DNA of 64,000 nt from Gammaproteobacteria bacterium (GCA_021773645.1 JAJFJU010000018.1:1-64000), one strand, 5' to 3'. Counted from the stretch's first letter, positions 1 through 9,184 are shown. The notes: generated by a model from the letters alone, not told the origin. Numbers and translations are program-made.

Positions 1-612
1 TTTGCCTACCAGCGTGAGCACCTAATCCGTTGGCGAGTGGTGGGCTTACTGGCACTCGGTAGCTTGCCGGCCACGGCGATGACCATCGGCGTGCTGGCAC
101 GGTTAGAGCATCTCGGCCTCGATTACCAACTGCTAATCACCCGTACCCTCAGCTTTAGCTTAGTACTTACCGGGGTGGTGTTGTTGGCCAGTGGGCATCT
201 GCACGGGCTGGGGAAGAAATCCAACTTTATCGCCGCAGCCATTGCCTGGCGCGAACGCTGGACCAGGCCGTTGACGCTGTTGGCCGGGCTGTTATTGGGT
301 GCCCTGGTAACGCTCTCTTCTGTAGGTGCCGGCGCCCTGGGAGCTGCGATATTGGTAACCCTCTACCCGCGTCTGCCCATGCGTCAGGTGGTAGCCATCG
401 ACTTGGCCCATGCGGTCCCCCTAACAGCATTGGCTGGCCTAGGGCATTGGCAGTTAGGCAGTGTCGACTTTCAGCTACTAGGTTTACTGCTATTGGGTTC
501 CCTGCCGGGCATCATGCTGGGCAGCCGTGTGGGCCGCTATCTGCCGGAACAGGTCATGCGCACGCTGTTGGGCGTAATTCTATTGCTCGTAGGTTTTAGC
601 TTGGCTTGGTAG
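1..612 (+). CDS. TSUP (TauE/SafE) family permease, 5' partial
   Basis: This is the C-terminal part of a sulfite exporter TauE/SafE (TSUP) membrane protein. The reading frame is open from the first base of the window, so the start lies upstream; the first internal ATG-like start is at 37 but homologous-looking sequence precedes it. About 200 residues remain and are almost entirely hydrophobic, with five to six probable membrane helices and a Gly-rich helix (LSSVGAGALGAAIL) typical of the second TSUP repeat. Family members export sulfite, sulfoacetate or other small organosulfur or organic anions; the substrate cannot be told here. The gene converges on pmbA with only 5 bp between the stops. 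Confidence 0.8.
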   Translation, partial: FAYQREHLIRWRVVGLLALGSLPATAMTIGVLARLEHLGLDYQLLITRTLSFSLVLTGVVLLASGHLHGLGKKSNFIAAAIAWRERWTRPLTLLAGLLLGALVTLSSVGAGALGAAILVTLYPRLPMRQVVAIDLAHAVPLTALAGLGHWQLGSVDFQLLGLLLLGSLPGIMLGSRVGRYLPEQVMRTLLGVILLLVGFSLAW

Positions 613-617
613 CACGC

Positions 618-1955
618 TCAGCCACCCGCAATCGTCATACGATCGATAAGCACCGAGCCACTGCGTATATTGCCGCGTAGCTCGGTATCCGTACCCACCT
701 CGCGTATCCCCATGAACATGTCCTGCAGTTTGCCGGCAATGGTGATCTCCTGTACTGGGTAGCAGAGCTCGCCGTTCTCCACCCAGTAGCCGGCGGCACC
801 GCGGGAGTAATCACCAGTGACGGTATTCACCCCCATCCCCATCAGTTCTGTTACCAATAGCCCAGTACCCATTTCACCCAGCAGTCCCGAGAGATCGTGA
901 GTGCCTGCCTCTACCGTAAGGTTGTGTACCCCGCCAGCATTGCCGGTGGTGTCCATGTTGAGCTTACGGGCGGCGTAGCTGTCCAGCACATAGCCACGCA
1001 GAATGCCGTCGTTGACGATATCCCGTACGGGTGTTGCGACCCCCTCGCTATCAAAGGGCGCACTGCCCAAGCCGCGTGGCAGATGGGGTTGTTCGTGGAT
1101 GCGAAAGCCCTTGGGGAAAACGGCTTGGTCGAGTTGATCGAGCAAGAAGCTGGCCTTGCGATACTGGCTGGCACCACTGATCGCCTGGATGAAGTGGCGA
1201 AATAATCCGGTGGCTACATCCGCGGCGTAGAGCACCGGCACCGAGCAGGTCTCCAGCTTGCGTGAGCCCAGGCGCGCCAAGGCCTGCTGTGCCGCCTTGG
1301 CACCAATGTCCGCGGGGCTATCCAAAGCATCCGCGACCCGCGCGGTGCTGTACCAGCCATCGCGCTGCATGCCGCTATCATCTTCAGCGATGACCGCTAC
1401 CGAGATACTGTGGCGGCTACCATGCCAGCCGCCGCGAAAGCCGTGGCTGTTGCCATAGAAATTACAGCCGGCGTGACGGGCTACGGAGGCCCCTTCGGAG
1501 TTGCTGATGCGCTTGTCGGCCTTGCGTGCGGCATCCTCGGTTTCCAGTGCCAGTAGTGTGGCCGCCTCCGCCTCCAGATCCCACGGGTGATAGAGGTCGA
1601 GATCGGAGATTTCGCTGGCCATCAGCTCGGCATCGGCTAGCCCCGCACAGGGGTCCTCGGTGGTGTAACGGGCCATGGAGCAGGCCGCCGCTACGGTCTC
1701 GCGTAGTGCCTTCTCACTAAAGTCCGTGGTGCTGGCGGAGCCTTTGCAGTGGTTGAAATAGACCGTTAGACCGAGGCTCTTGTCACGGGTGTGCTCGATG
1801 GTTTCCAGTGCGCCCATGCGTGCGCTCACAGATAGGCCCGCGCTCTCGTGTACCGCCGCTTCGGCGGCATCGGCACCGTGACCAGCAGCATCCTTTAACA
1901 CCTCGTCGAGGAGATGATTCAATCGAGTCTGGGTCGCTTGCTCGGGACTTTCCAT
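618..1955 (-). CDS. pmbA: PmbA/TldE metalloprotease accessory subunit
   Basis: A 445-residue protein of the TldD/PmbA family. PmbA (TldE) pairs with TldD in a heterodimeric cytoplasmic protease that processes antibiotic peptides such as microcins and degrades CcdA. Length matches the family. As expected for the PmbA branch there is no HEXXH zinc motif; that motif belongs to TldD, which is not in this window. C-terminal Gly-rich segments (GAAGYWVENGEL, REVGTDTELRGNIRSGSVLIDRM) are family hallmarks. The start at 1955 gives the usual N-terminus. It is divergent from uvrD across 93 bp. Confidence 0.93.
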   Translation of the reverse strand: MESPEQATQTRLNHLLDEVLKDAAGHGADAAEAAVHESAGLSVSARMGALETIEHTRDKSLGLTVYFNHCKGSASTTDFSEKALRETVAAACSMARYTTEDPCAGLADAELMASEISDLDLYHPWDLEAEAATLLALETEDAARKADKRISNSEGASVARHAGCNFYGNSHGFRGGWHGSRHSISVAVIAEDDSGMQRDGWYSTARVADALDSPADIGAKAAQQALARLGSRKLETCSVPVLYAADVATGLFRHFIQAISGASQYRKASFLLDQLDQAVFPKGFRIHEQPHLPRGLGSAPFDSEGVATPVRDIVNDGILRGYVLDSYAARKLNMDTTGNAGGVHNLTVEAGTHDLSGLLGEMGTGLLVTELMGMGVNTVTGDYSRGAAGYWVENGELCYPVQEITIAGKLQDMFMGIREVGTDTELRGNIRSGSVLIDRMTIAGG

Positions 1956-2048
1956 GGGGATTCCGTAGACGGTAGAAAGCGGAGGATTTTAACCCGAAGG
2001 CGGCCTTGCTGGGAGCACTGACGCGAATGAATCCGGTATGATCCGCAG

Positions 2049-4235
2049 ATGAATAATAATCCCATACTCTATTCTCTCAACGAAGAACAATGCCAAGCGG
2101 TGAGCGCCCCCGCCGAGCATGCCTTAGTGCTTGCCGGTGCCGGTAGTGGCAAGACGCGGGTGCTGGTGCACCGCATAGCTTGGTTGCTCGATACTGGCGC
2201 GGCTAGCCCCATGGGGATCTTCTCCGTGACCTTCACCAACAAGGCGGCGGCGGAGATGCGTGGGCGCATTGAGGCAATGCTGAATCGCCCCATCGGTGGC
2301 ATGTGGGTCGGCACCTTTCATGGCCTCTCGCACCGTCTGTTGCGTAGCCACTGGCGCGAGGCGGGATTGCCCGAGGGTTTTCAGATCCTCGACAGCGATG
2401 ATCAGCTGCGTATGTTGCGTCGCATTATGCGCAGCTTCGCCCTGGACGAGGCCAAATGGCCGCCTCGGCAGGTGCAGGGCTTCATCAATGGCCGCAAGGA
2501 TGAAGGTCTGCGGGCGCGTCACTTGGAGGGTGGAGATGATCGCTGGTTAACCACCATGCTAAAAATCTACAGCGCCTATGAGGCCGCCTGTGAACGCGGT
2601 GGACTGGTAGATTTCGCTGAGTTATTGCTGCGGGTGCACGAGATGTTTCGTGATCAGGAGGCCCTGCGTAACCACTATCAGGAGCGCTTCCAGCACATCC
2701 TGGTGGATGAGTTTCAGGATACCAATGCCATCCAGTACGCCTGGATGCGCCTACTGGCCGGTAGCAATGGCAAGCTCTTTTGCGTAGGTGATGATGATCA
2801 ATCCATCTACGGCTGGCGCGGCGCGAAAATCGAAAACATCCAACAGTTCCCGCGGGATTACGCGCCGGTGCACACCTATCGGCTGGAGCGTAACTACCGC
2901 TCCACGGGCAATATCCTGGCCTCCGCCAACGCGCTGATCGCCAACAATCAGGGGCGGCTCGGGAAAAAATTGTGGACCAGCGATGAGGCCGGTGAGCCGG
3001 TCTATATCTACACCGCCTTCAACGACCTGGAAGAGGCCCGCTTCGTCGTCGACCGCATCCGTCAATGGCGTGCCGAGGGCAATTCCCTGGAAGATAGCGC
3101 GCTGCTCTATCGAGTCAGTGCTCAGTCGCGAGTATTTGAAGAGGCGCTGATCGCCGCATCCATTCCCTACCAGGTTCATGGCGGCATGCGTTTTTATGAG
3201 CGTGCCGAGATCCGCGATGCGCTGGGTTATCTCCGCCTACTGGCCAACCGTGATGATGATGCTGCTTTTGAGCGAGTGGTTAATATGCCGCCCCGGGGCA
3301 TCGGCCTGCGTACCGTGGAATCGCTGCGAGAGGTAGCGCGGGCACGTAATTTGCCGCTATGGCAGGCGACTCGCGCCTTGCTTTCTGAGCAGGGACTGGC
3401 GGCCCGCGCTGCCAGTGCCGTTGTCGCTTTTTTGCAATTGATCGATGAGCTAGCGGCAAGCACTGGAAGTTTGCCACTGTATGAACAAGTAGATGCAGCC
3501 ATTGATGTCAGTGGCTTGGCCCGCCACTACGGCAAGGAGCGCGGCGAAAAAGCCGAGATGCGGGTAGAGAATTTAGCGGAGCTGGTTACTGCGGCTCGTC
3601 AGTTTGTGCCTTCGGAAGATGAAGCGGGCAGCCTGTTGAGTAATTTCTTGGCACACGCTGCCCTGGAGGCGGGGGAAGCCCGTTCCGATGGCAACGAAGA
3701 ATGTACTCATCTCATGACGCTGCATGCCGCCAAGGGCCTGGAGTTTCCACTGGTTTTCCTGTGTGGTCTGGAGGATGGCTTATTTCCCCATCAGCGCAGT
3801 GTAGAGAAGCCGGAGCAGCTCGAGGAAGAACGCCGGCTTTGCTACGTGGGTATTACCCGCGCTCGCAAGCGTTTGATCATTACCCATGCCGAGAGTCGGC
3901 GTTTGCACGGCAAGGAATATATGGCCTCACCCTCGCGATTTCTTGGCGAGCTACCAGCCGAGGTGGTAGAGGAAGTGCGTATGAAGGGACGGGTATCACG
4001 CCCGGTTTCAAGCTATACGCCGAGTGCAGCGCCGCGCGCACGGCCACGGCGACAACGCATCGTTGATGAGGCGGCCCCCTTTGCCCTAGGGGCGCAGGTC
4101 AGCCATCCCAAGTTTGGTGAGGGTGTGGTAATGCGCTGTGAGGGCAGTGGTGCACAGGCCCGGGTTCAGGTGAACTTCTCCCGGGCCGGCAGCAAATGGC
4201 TGATCGCCGCACTGGCAGGTTTGCAGGCGGTCTAA
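2049..4235 (+). CDS. uvrD: DNA helicase II UvrD
   Basis: A 728-residue superfamily 1A helicase. It unwinds DNA 3'-5' in nucleotide excision repair and methyl-directed mismatch repair, and strips RecA filaments. Visible motifs: Walker A GAGSGKTR near residue 30, motif Ia TFTNKAAAEM, Walker B VDEFQDTN, motif III GDDDQSIYGWRGA, motif IV LERNYRS, motif V TLHAAKGLEF and motif VI VGITRARKRL. The C-terminal tail carries a tudor-like segment (HPKFGEGVV), which in UvrD/PcrA contacts RNA polymerase. Length and motif order match E. coli UvrD (720 residues) rather than Rep. It is convergent with the cytochrome c gene. Confidence 0.96.
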   Translation: MNNNPILYSLNEEQCQAVSAPAEHALVLAGAGSGKTRVLVHRIAWLLDTGAASPMGIFSVTFTNKAAAEMRGRIEAMLNRPIGGMWVGTFHGLSHRLLRSHWREAGLPEGFQILDSDDQLRMLRRIMRSFALDEAKWPPRQVQGFINGRKDEGLRARHLEGGDDRWLTTMLKIYSAYEAACERGGLVDFAELLLRVHEMFRDQEALRNHYQERFQHILVDEFQDTNAIQYAWMRLLAGSNGKLFCVGDDDQSIYGWRGAKIENIQQFPRDYAPVHTYRLERNYRSTGNILASANALIANNQGRLGKKLWTSDEAGEPVYIYTAFNDLEEARFVVDRIRQWRAEGNSLEDSALLYRVSAQSRVFEEALIAASIPYQVHGGMRFYERAEIRDALGYLRLLANRDDDAAFERVVNMPPRGIGLRTVESLREVARARNLPLWQATRALLSEQGLAARAASAVVAFLQLIDELAASTGSLPLYEQVDAAIDVSGLARHYGKERGEKAEMRVENLAELVTAARQFVPSEDEAGSLLSNFLAHAALEAGEARSDGNEECTHLMTLHAAKGLEFPLVFLCGLEDGLFPHQRSVEKPEQLEEERRLCYVGITRARKRLIITHAESRRLHGKEYMASPSRFLGELPAEVVEEVRMKGRVSRPVSSYTPSAAPRARPRRQRIVDEAAPFALGAQVSHPKFGEGVVMRCEGSGAQARVQVNFSRAGSKWLIAALAGLQAV

Positions 4236-4278
4236 AGCGATAGTGTGCTTGGTGTTAAAAGCGGTGTAACGGAGAGGA

Positions 4279-4782
4279 TTAGTTGGCGGTCAGCCCGGTC
4301 TCTCTGAGCATATGATTGACGGCGGCGCGGATGGCGTCTTCGCTCAGGCTCATGTTGCCGCCCTTGGGGGGCATGGCATTCTTGCCATTTACGGCACTGG
4401 CAACCAGGGTGTCGAGCCCCAGTTTCACCCGTTCTGTCCAAGCGGACTTATCGCCCAGTTTGGGGGCTCCGGCAGCGCCCGTGCCATGACAAGCAAAGCA
4501 GGCTGTCTGGTAGACCGTGGCACCATCGGTAGCGGCAAGTGCCGCAGCGCTGGTTGATGCCGCAGAGCTAGCAGTTGCAGCGGCCTTGGCCGGGCTTGCT
4601 GCACCCTTCAGATTCACCTTGCCCACCGCACTGATGCGCTGGGTAACGACCGCGCTGGCCTGGGCCGGTTCGACCTTCGAGTGGAGAAATTGGGCTAGTA
4701 CGATGGCGAACAGCATGAAGATCACGAGTGCTGCTATGACCAGTACTAGATTGCGAATTACGGTGTCGTCCCCTTGGCTCAC
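4279..4782 (-). CDS. cytochrome c5-type monohaem cytochrome
   Basis: A 167-residue membrane-anchored class I cytochrome c of the c5 family. The N-terminus has one hydrophobic helix ([21 protein letters not shown]) acting as signal or anchor, then an Ala-rich linker, then a haem domain with CFACH and a distal Met in NAMPPKGGN. Such proteins carry electrons in the periplasm to terminal oxidases. I chose the GTG at 4782 because AGAGGA lies about 8 bases upstream. The frame stays open further upstream only because it runs antisense through the neighbouring tRNA gene. It has no operon partner. Confidence 0.9.
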   Translation of the reverse strand: MSQGDDTVIRNLVLVIAALVIFMLFAIVLAQFLHSKVEPAQASAVVTQRISAVGKVNLKGAASPAKAAATASSAASTSAAALAATDGATVYQTACFACHGTGAAGAPKLGDKSAWTERVKLGLDTLVASAVNGKNAMPPKGGNMSLSEDAIRAAVNHMLRETGLTAN

Positions 4783-4902
4783 GATACGTCCTCTTGTGGT
4801 TTGAATTTGGCAGGCGCAAGTATACTGACAATGACTCAGGGTGGACACAGGCACATAGATTTCCCCACGGTGAATCGGTATCCTTGGCCACCCATTTTTT
4901 AA

Positions 4903-4979
4903 GCGCCCGTAGCTCAGCTGGATAGAGTATTGGCCTCCGAAGCCAAGGGTCACAGGTTCGAATCCTGTCGGGCGCGCCA
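4903..4979 (+). tRNA. tRNA-Arg (anticodon CCG)
   Basis: A 77-base tRNA with the 3' CCA encoded. The acceptor stem GCGCCCG pairs with CGGGCGC, followed by discriminator G. The D arm AGCTCAGCTGGATAGAG and the T arm CAGGTTCGAATCCTG are canonical. The anticodon stem TTGGC/GCCAA encloses the loop CTCCGAA, giving anticodon CCG, which reads the CGG arginine codon. Confidence 0.97.
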
Positions 4980-5019
4980 AACCAAAAGACCCGCTTTTTT
5001 TGCGGGTCTTTTGGTTTGG
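4977..5019 (+). terminator. intrinsic terminator of tRNA-Arg
   Basis: A perfect 18-bp inverted repeat with a seven-T loop. The left arm ends AAAAGACCCGC at 4994 and the right arm begins GCGGGTCTTTT at 5002. The left arm begins inside the CCA end of the tRNA, so the hairpin directly abuts the mature 3' end. A/T-rich outer arms would let it work in either direction. Confidence 0.85.
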
Positions 5020-5038
5020 CTTGTATGATCCAGGATTA

Positions 5039-5148
5039 GAACCTATAGGTTCGACCAAATTGCCAGGACCATTTTGCTGGGAGCAAAATGGGACGCATCA
5101 GGCGCCGCTTGCGGTGGGCCACAGGGAGGTGGCGAATCTGCAATTTGG
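5039..5148. repeat. nested inverted-repeat element in the gap after tRNA-Arg
   Basis: The 334-bp gap between the terminator and the next gene holds no convincing gene. It begins with a perfect palindrome GAACCTATAGGTTC (5039-5052). Then CCAAATTGC (5055-5063) pairs with GCAATTTGG (5140-5148), and inside that pair CCATTTTGCT (5069-5078) pairs with AGCAAAATGG (5082-5091) around GGG. The nesting suggests a mobile or folded intergenic repeat. The rest, up to 5353, is the probable promoter region of the next gene. Confidence 0.55.
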
Positions 5149-5353
5149 AACGCTGCGAAGCAGCAGCCCGCCTGTATAAAATGTATCGAGTAACCCTGCC
5201 CCATCCCCCTTTAATAGTTATGCTCTGCCACATCTTAAGCCCGAGAATTTTTTAACATCCCCTCTTTCGGTTATTCTCAGTACCTGCTTTGGCCGCTAAC
5301 TTAAGTTTCACTTGAGCCGTTAGCGCTGCAGATAACTTTCTCGACCTCAAGAT

Positions 5354-8300
5354 ATGGGCGGGATGCCCAAGGTTAAAAATATGTCGAACAAGGGATTCAC
5401 ACAACCTGTTTCCATAGGCTTGGTAATTATTCTAATCGTCGGCGTTAGCACGGCGTGGTTTATTGCCGCTTGGCTGTATGGCGCCGAAAGGACCAAGGAG
5501 GCCACGCGTTTTGACCAAACTGCCCAGGAACGTATTGCACTGGTACAAAAGTCGGTGGATGCGCGGCTGCAGGCAGTGCATTCACTGACCGCCCTGTTCT
5601 ATGCCTCGCAACATGTTGATGCAGCAGAGTTTCGTACCTTTATACAACGCAACCACTGGCTTGACCGCAGTATTCACGAGCTGTTGTGGATCCCCAAGCG
5701 CGGTGGGAATTTCCCAGTGGAATATGCCGTTTCCCTGTCTTCCTTACCTTTTCGCCCCCTCTACGACTACAACCTGTGGGCCGATCCACGCTTTCGTGGT
5801 GTTTTACAGCAAGCGGTTGGTAATGACATTCAAGCGGCAAGCTTTCCCTTCATGTCTAACGAAGGAAATACCGTTTTCTTCCTGGTGGCGCAACCAGTAT
5901 ATGGCAAAGATGTGGCCGCTCAGAATGTGCGGGGCGTCGTCGTTGCTATCTTTGATATGGGTGCCTTGGTTTCCCTGGCCATGGAGGGTGTACAGGCAAC
6001 GGATATAACACTTCATTTGGAGAATGGCGGTGCAGCGGGCGAAGGATATTTTATTCATCACCAAGGAGGTGCGGAGTACCAAAGCGCTGCGGTAAGGGAA
6101 CATGAGAGCCATCGAGATGCGTTGCTGCAGGGGGCGCATAAGGCAGAGAGTCATATCATTGCAGCCGATCATCAGTGGTTGATTCAAGCCTATAGCAGAG
6201 ATCAGGCCTATCAACCATCGAACTGGCACTTTGCACTACCGTTTCTTATCGGCCTATGTCTTAGCTTGATGATTGCTGCCTATTTCCGTTCTATGCGCGA
6301 CCATACGACGAGGTTACAGGCGGCCAAGGAGCGGATGAGGAAAAATCGTGACCGCCTGGAAAACGCACAGCGTATCGCTCATGTCGGCAGTTGGGACTGG
6401 AGCATTCCAGATAATAGGCTGGAATGGTCTGATGAGATCTACCGTATTTTTGGCCTAGGACCACGGCAGCTCGGGATGACCTACGAGGCCTTTCTGGAAC
6501 GCGTACATCCCGAGGATCGGGACAAGGTCATGCGGGCAGTGGACAGTGCGCTGGAGTCGGGTAGCCGCTACTCACTCGATCACCGGGTGATACGCCCCGA
6601 TGGCGAAGAACGCATCGTGCATGAGCATGCCGAGGTGAGTCTCGATACGAGTGGTCGGGCGGTATGGATGCAGGGAACGGTACAGGATGTCACGGCACGC
6701 CGGCACGATGAGGAGCGCTTGCGGCTAGCGGCGGCGGTATTCGAGCATGCACTGGAGGGCGTGATGGTCACCGATGCGGCTATACGGATAGTCGCCATCA
6801 ATAAAGCCTTTACCCAGATTACCGGTTTTAGCGAGGCGGATGTATTGGGAAATAATCCACGCCTACTTAAATCTGGCCAGCAGAACAAAGACTTTTATCA
6901 AGCCATGTGGACGTCTCTTGAAGAGACCGGTCAGTGGCAGGGAGAGCTTTTAAATCGCCGCAAAAATGGGGAGGTCTTTCCCGCCTGGCAAACCATAAAA
7001 GGGGTGCGTAACGAACAAGGTGAATTAACCCACTATGTGGCTCTCCTGTCCGATATCACTGGGATAAAACAATCCCAGCAGAAACTCAATTTTTTGGCTC
7101 ACCACGATGCGCTGACCCGGCTGCCAAATCGTCTGCTATTCAATGCCAGCCTGGATCAGGCTCGAGCCCACGCCTATCGGGTGGATGGTCAGGTCGCCGT
7201 GTTATTCCTCGATCTGGATGGTTTCAAGAATGTTAATGACAGCCTGGGCCATGGCGTTGGCGATCAGTTGCTGTGTCAGGTGGCTGGTCGCCTGAAAGAG
7301 CAGCTTCGCAATGAAGACATGATTGCCCGCCTTGGAGGTGACGAGTTTGCGGTGTTGGTGGAAGGCGTGACGCATGCCAACGATGCCGGAGCGGTGGCGG
7401 AGAAATTGCATGCTGCCTTTAAGGAAAATTTTCATGTGGACGGTCATGCGCTTTATCTCAGCGCCAGCATCGGTATCAGCCTGTATCCGAGCGATGGGAC
7501 AGATGCCGCCACACTGATGCGTAATGCAGATGCGGCTATGTACCGAGCCAAGGATCAAGGGCGTGATAATTATCAGTTTTACACCCAGGAGCTGACCCAT
7601 AACGCCAATGAGCGCCTGGCCCTGGCCGGGGATCTGCGTTTGGCCATCGAGCGGGGGCAGTTGGCGCTTTATTACCAACCGAAGATGGATATGGCCAGTG
7701 GCATACTGGTGGGCCTAGAGGCTTTGCTGCGCTGGCAACATCCAGAGCACGGTGCGGTTTCACCGGCCCGATTCATTCCATTAGCGGAAGATACCGGCCT
7801 GATATTGCCCATTGGTGAATGGGTATTGCGTACCGCGGCAGCCCAGGCCCACGCCTGGCACCAGGCGGGTTACGATTTTGGTCGTATCGCGGTCAACATC
7901 TCCGGCCAGCAACTGCAGCGAGGGGATCTGCTGGGGACGTTGAAAACCGTGTTGACGGAAACCGATTGCGCGGCAAGTCTGTTGGAGTTAGAGGTCACCG
8001 AGGGCTTCATCATGGGTAAGGCCGAGTGGGCGGTGACCACCCTGGAACGTTTGCGCCAGACCGGGGTCACCCTAGCCATTGATGATTTCGGTACCGGCTA
8101 CTCATCCCTTAGCTATCTGAAAAAATTACCCATCAACATACTAAAAGTGGATCAGTCCTTCGTGCGGGATATCCCCGAGGATCGAGATGATGAGGCGATT
8201 ACACGTGCGGTCATTGCACTGGGCCACAGCCTGGGGCTGAGCGTGGTCGCCGAGGGTGTGGAGACCGAGGCGCAGCGCGCCTTTTTGCTACAAGAGGGCT

Positions 8301-8410
8301 GTGAAATTGCCCAAGGCTATCTCTACAGCCGACCTGTTCCTGCCGATGAGTTTACGTCCTTGTTTCTCCAAAACGTTCAGGATGGCGAGGCAAGCCCGGA
8401 GATTTTGTGA
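5354..8410 (+). CDS. CHASE-PAS-PAS-GGDEF-EAL sensor, cyclic di-GMP synthase/phosphodiesterase
   Basis: A 1018-residue membrane protein for cyclic di-GMP turnover. In order: TM helix near residues 20-45, periplasmic CHASE domain (about 60-250), second TM near 292-311, PAS domain with PAC (about 336-450), second PAS (about 455-575), GGDEF domain and EAL domain. The cyclase motif GGDEF (661-665) is intact, with an inhibitory-site RNED exactly five residues before it. EAL is present at 789-791 and the DDFGTGYSSL loop is intact, so both activities are possible. A start at 5381 has a better ribosome site (AAGG at 5369) and would remove nine residues. It appears monocistronic. Confidence 0.93.
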   Translation: MGGMPKVKNMSNKGFTQPVSIGLVIILIVGVSTAWFIAAWLYGAERTKEATRFDQTAQERIALVQKSVDARLQAVHSLTALFYASQHVDAAEFRTFIQRNHWLDRSIHELLWIPKRGGNFPVEYAVSLSSLPFRPLYDYNLWADPRFRGVLQQAVGNDIQAASFPFMSNEGNTVFFLVAQPVYGKDVAAQNVRGVVVAIFDMGALVSLAMEGVQATDITLHLENGGAAGEGYFIHHQGGAEYQSAAVREHESHRDALLQGAHKAESHIIAADHQWLIQAYSRDQAYQPSNWHFALPFLIGLCLSLMIAAYFRSMRDHTTRLQAAKERMRKNRDRLENAQRIAHVGSWDWSIPDNRLEWSDEIYRIFGLGPRQLGMTYEAFLERVHPEDRDKVMRAVDSALESGSRYSLDHRVIRPDGEERIVHEHAEVSLDTSGRAVWMQGTVQDVTARRHDEERLRLAAAVFEHALEGVMVTDAAIRIVAINKAFTQITGFSEADVLGNNPRLLKSGQQNKDFYQAMWTSLEETGQWQGELLNRRKNGEVFPAWQTIKGVRNEQGELTHYVALLSDITGIKQSQQKLNFLAHHDALTRLPNRLLFNASLDQARAHAYRVDGQVAVLFLDLDGFKNVNDSLGHGVGDQLLCQVAGRLKEQLRNEDMIARLGGDEFAVLVEGVTHANDAGAVAEKLHAAFKENFHVDGHALYLSASIGISLYPSDGTDAATLMRNADAAMYRAKDQGRDNYQFYTQELTHNANERLALAGDLRLAIERGQLALYYQPKMDMASGILVGLEALLRWQHPEHGAVSPARFIPLAEDTGLILPIGEWVLRTAAAQAHAWHQAGYDFGRIAVNISGQQLQRGDLLGTLKTVLTETDCAASLLELEVTEGFIMGKAEWAVTTLERLRQTGVTLAIDDFGTGYSSLSYLKKLPINILKVDQSFVRDIPEDRDDEAITRAVIALGHSLGLSVVAEGVETEAQRAFLLQEGCEIAQGYLYSRPVPADEFTSLFLQNVQDGEASPEIL

Positions 8411-8419
8411 GGGCTTTCT

Positions 8420-8450
8420 AAAAAAAGGCGCTTACCCCGGGGCAAGCACC
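8420..8450 (-). terminator. terminator downstream of the thioredoxin-like gene
   Basis: Read on the minus strand, a 12-bp G/C-rich stem (GGTGCTTGCCCC with GGGGTAAGCGCC, two wobble pairs) is followed by seven T. It lies 29 bp past the stop at 8479 and just beyond the stop of the convergent EAL gene. Confidence 0.75.
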
Positions 8451-8478
8451 CTTTGATGTTACGCGTGGGATGCAAAAC

Positions 8479-8715
8479 TTATTTTAACGCTTCGATACCC
8501 GCTCCAAAGTTGATATGAAAGGCGGCGCCATCCATGACCAGCGCTGGCACGGATTTCACCCCGGCGGCTTCTGCTTCAGCCAGACGCGAGTTGTCGGTGC
8601 CAAGGTGAACAATTTCAACGTCGTACCTTGAGGGATCCAAGGCTTCGGCAACATTTTGCTCTGCAGCAATGCAGACGGGGCATCCGGCGTGGTAAAAAAT
8701 GGCTTTAGTGGTCAT
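8479..8715 (-). CDS. small thioredoxin-fold protein with CPVC motif
   Basis: A 78-residue cytoplasmic thioredoxin/glutaredoxin-like protein. After the first beta strand (KAIFYHAG) comes the redox motif CPVC, and a cis-Pro loop (KSVPALV) is present, so the active-site geometry is complete. It is shorter than ordinary thioredoxin and has no signal peptide. I placed the start at 8715 because AGGAG lies about 8 bases upstream; a start at 8745 lacks this. It is transcribed divergently from an HxlR regulator, which suggests a redox or electrophile response pair. The substrate is unknown. Confidence 0.8.
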   Translation of the reverse strand: MTTKAIFYHAGCPVCIAAEQNVAEALDPSRYDVEIVHLGTDNSRLAEAEAAGVKSVPALVMDGAAFHINFGAGIEALK

Positions 8716-8784
8716 GGTTTTTGCTCCTGGTTTGTTGTTAAACACGGCGCTAGATTAGGAGTCAGGATGACCGCCGTATAGAAG

Positions 8785-8815
8785 GCACTTTCTGGTTCCC
8801 CACGCACTTTTTGGT
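8785..8815. promoter_or_regulatory. direct repeat in the divergent thioredoxin-like / hxlR promoter region
   Basis: GCACTTTCTGGT (8785-8796) is repeated as GCACTTTTTGGT (8804-8815), a 19-bp period with one mismatch, about 32 bp before the hxlR start. Two turns on one DNA face fit a dimeric winged-helix regulator. The site lies between two divergent genes. Operator function is inferred. Confidence 0.45.
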
Positions 8816-8847
8816 GTAACTTGCCGGAACTTAAGGAAAATAAAAAA

Positions 8848-9171
8848 ATGTCCTCAGAAAGCAATCCGGCCTATCGGCAGCTTGAAGACGTGGTTGGATG
8901 CAAATGGTCGGTATCGGTGTTGCAGGCTGTAGCCGATGGTGTTTCGCGTCCCGGGGCGCTGGAGCGTCACGTAGCAGGTATTTCTACCAAGGTGCTTTCC
9001 CAGCGCTTACGCAAACTCACTGGCTATGGCTTGTTATCCAAGCAAATTTACGCGGAAGTCCCACCCAGAACGGAATATGCCCTAACCAAAAATGGTCAAA
9101 AGCTGATTGGTATCATCGGGCAAATTAGAAGTTTGGATGAGGAGATAAAAGGAGCCAATCAACCGGGTTGA
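8848..9171 (+). CDS. HxlR-family winged-helix transcriptional regulator
   Basis: A 107-residue HxlR/MarR-like regulator. The start of the domain (DVVGCKWSVSVLQAV), the recognition region (ISTKVLSQRLRKLTGYGLL) and the wing (PPRTEYALTKNGQKL) are all typical. The only cysteine falls in VVGCKWS, the position used for thiol sensing in characterised YodB/HypR-type members. The ATG at 8848 is preceded by TAAGGA; an upstream TTG at 8821 overlaps the putative operator and is unlikely. It probably controls itself and the divergent CPVC protein. Confidence 0.9.
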   Translation: MSSESNPAYRQLEDVVGCKWSVSVLQAVADGVSRPGALERHVAGISTKVLSQRLRKLTGYGLLSKQIYAEVPPRTEYALTKNGQKLIGIIGQIRSLDEEIKGANQPG

Positions 9172-9184
9172 TTGCTTGTGAATT

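Noticed and set aside
618-1955. PmbA as a broken protease because it lacks HEXXH
   Set aside because: The PmbA/TldE subunit normally has no HEXXH; TldD carries it.
4783-5058. N-terminal extension of the cytochrome c5 frame with the phrase [14 protein letters not shown]
   Set aside because: This is the translation of the antisense strand of tRNA-Arg and a well-known false protein segment. A GTG with a ribosome site at 4782 gives the proper start.
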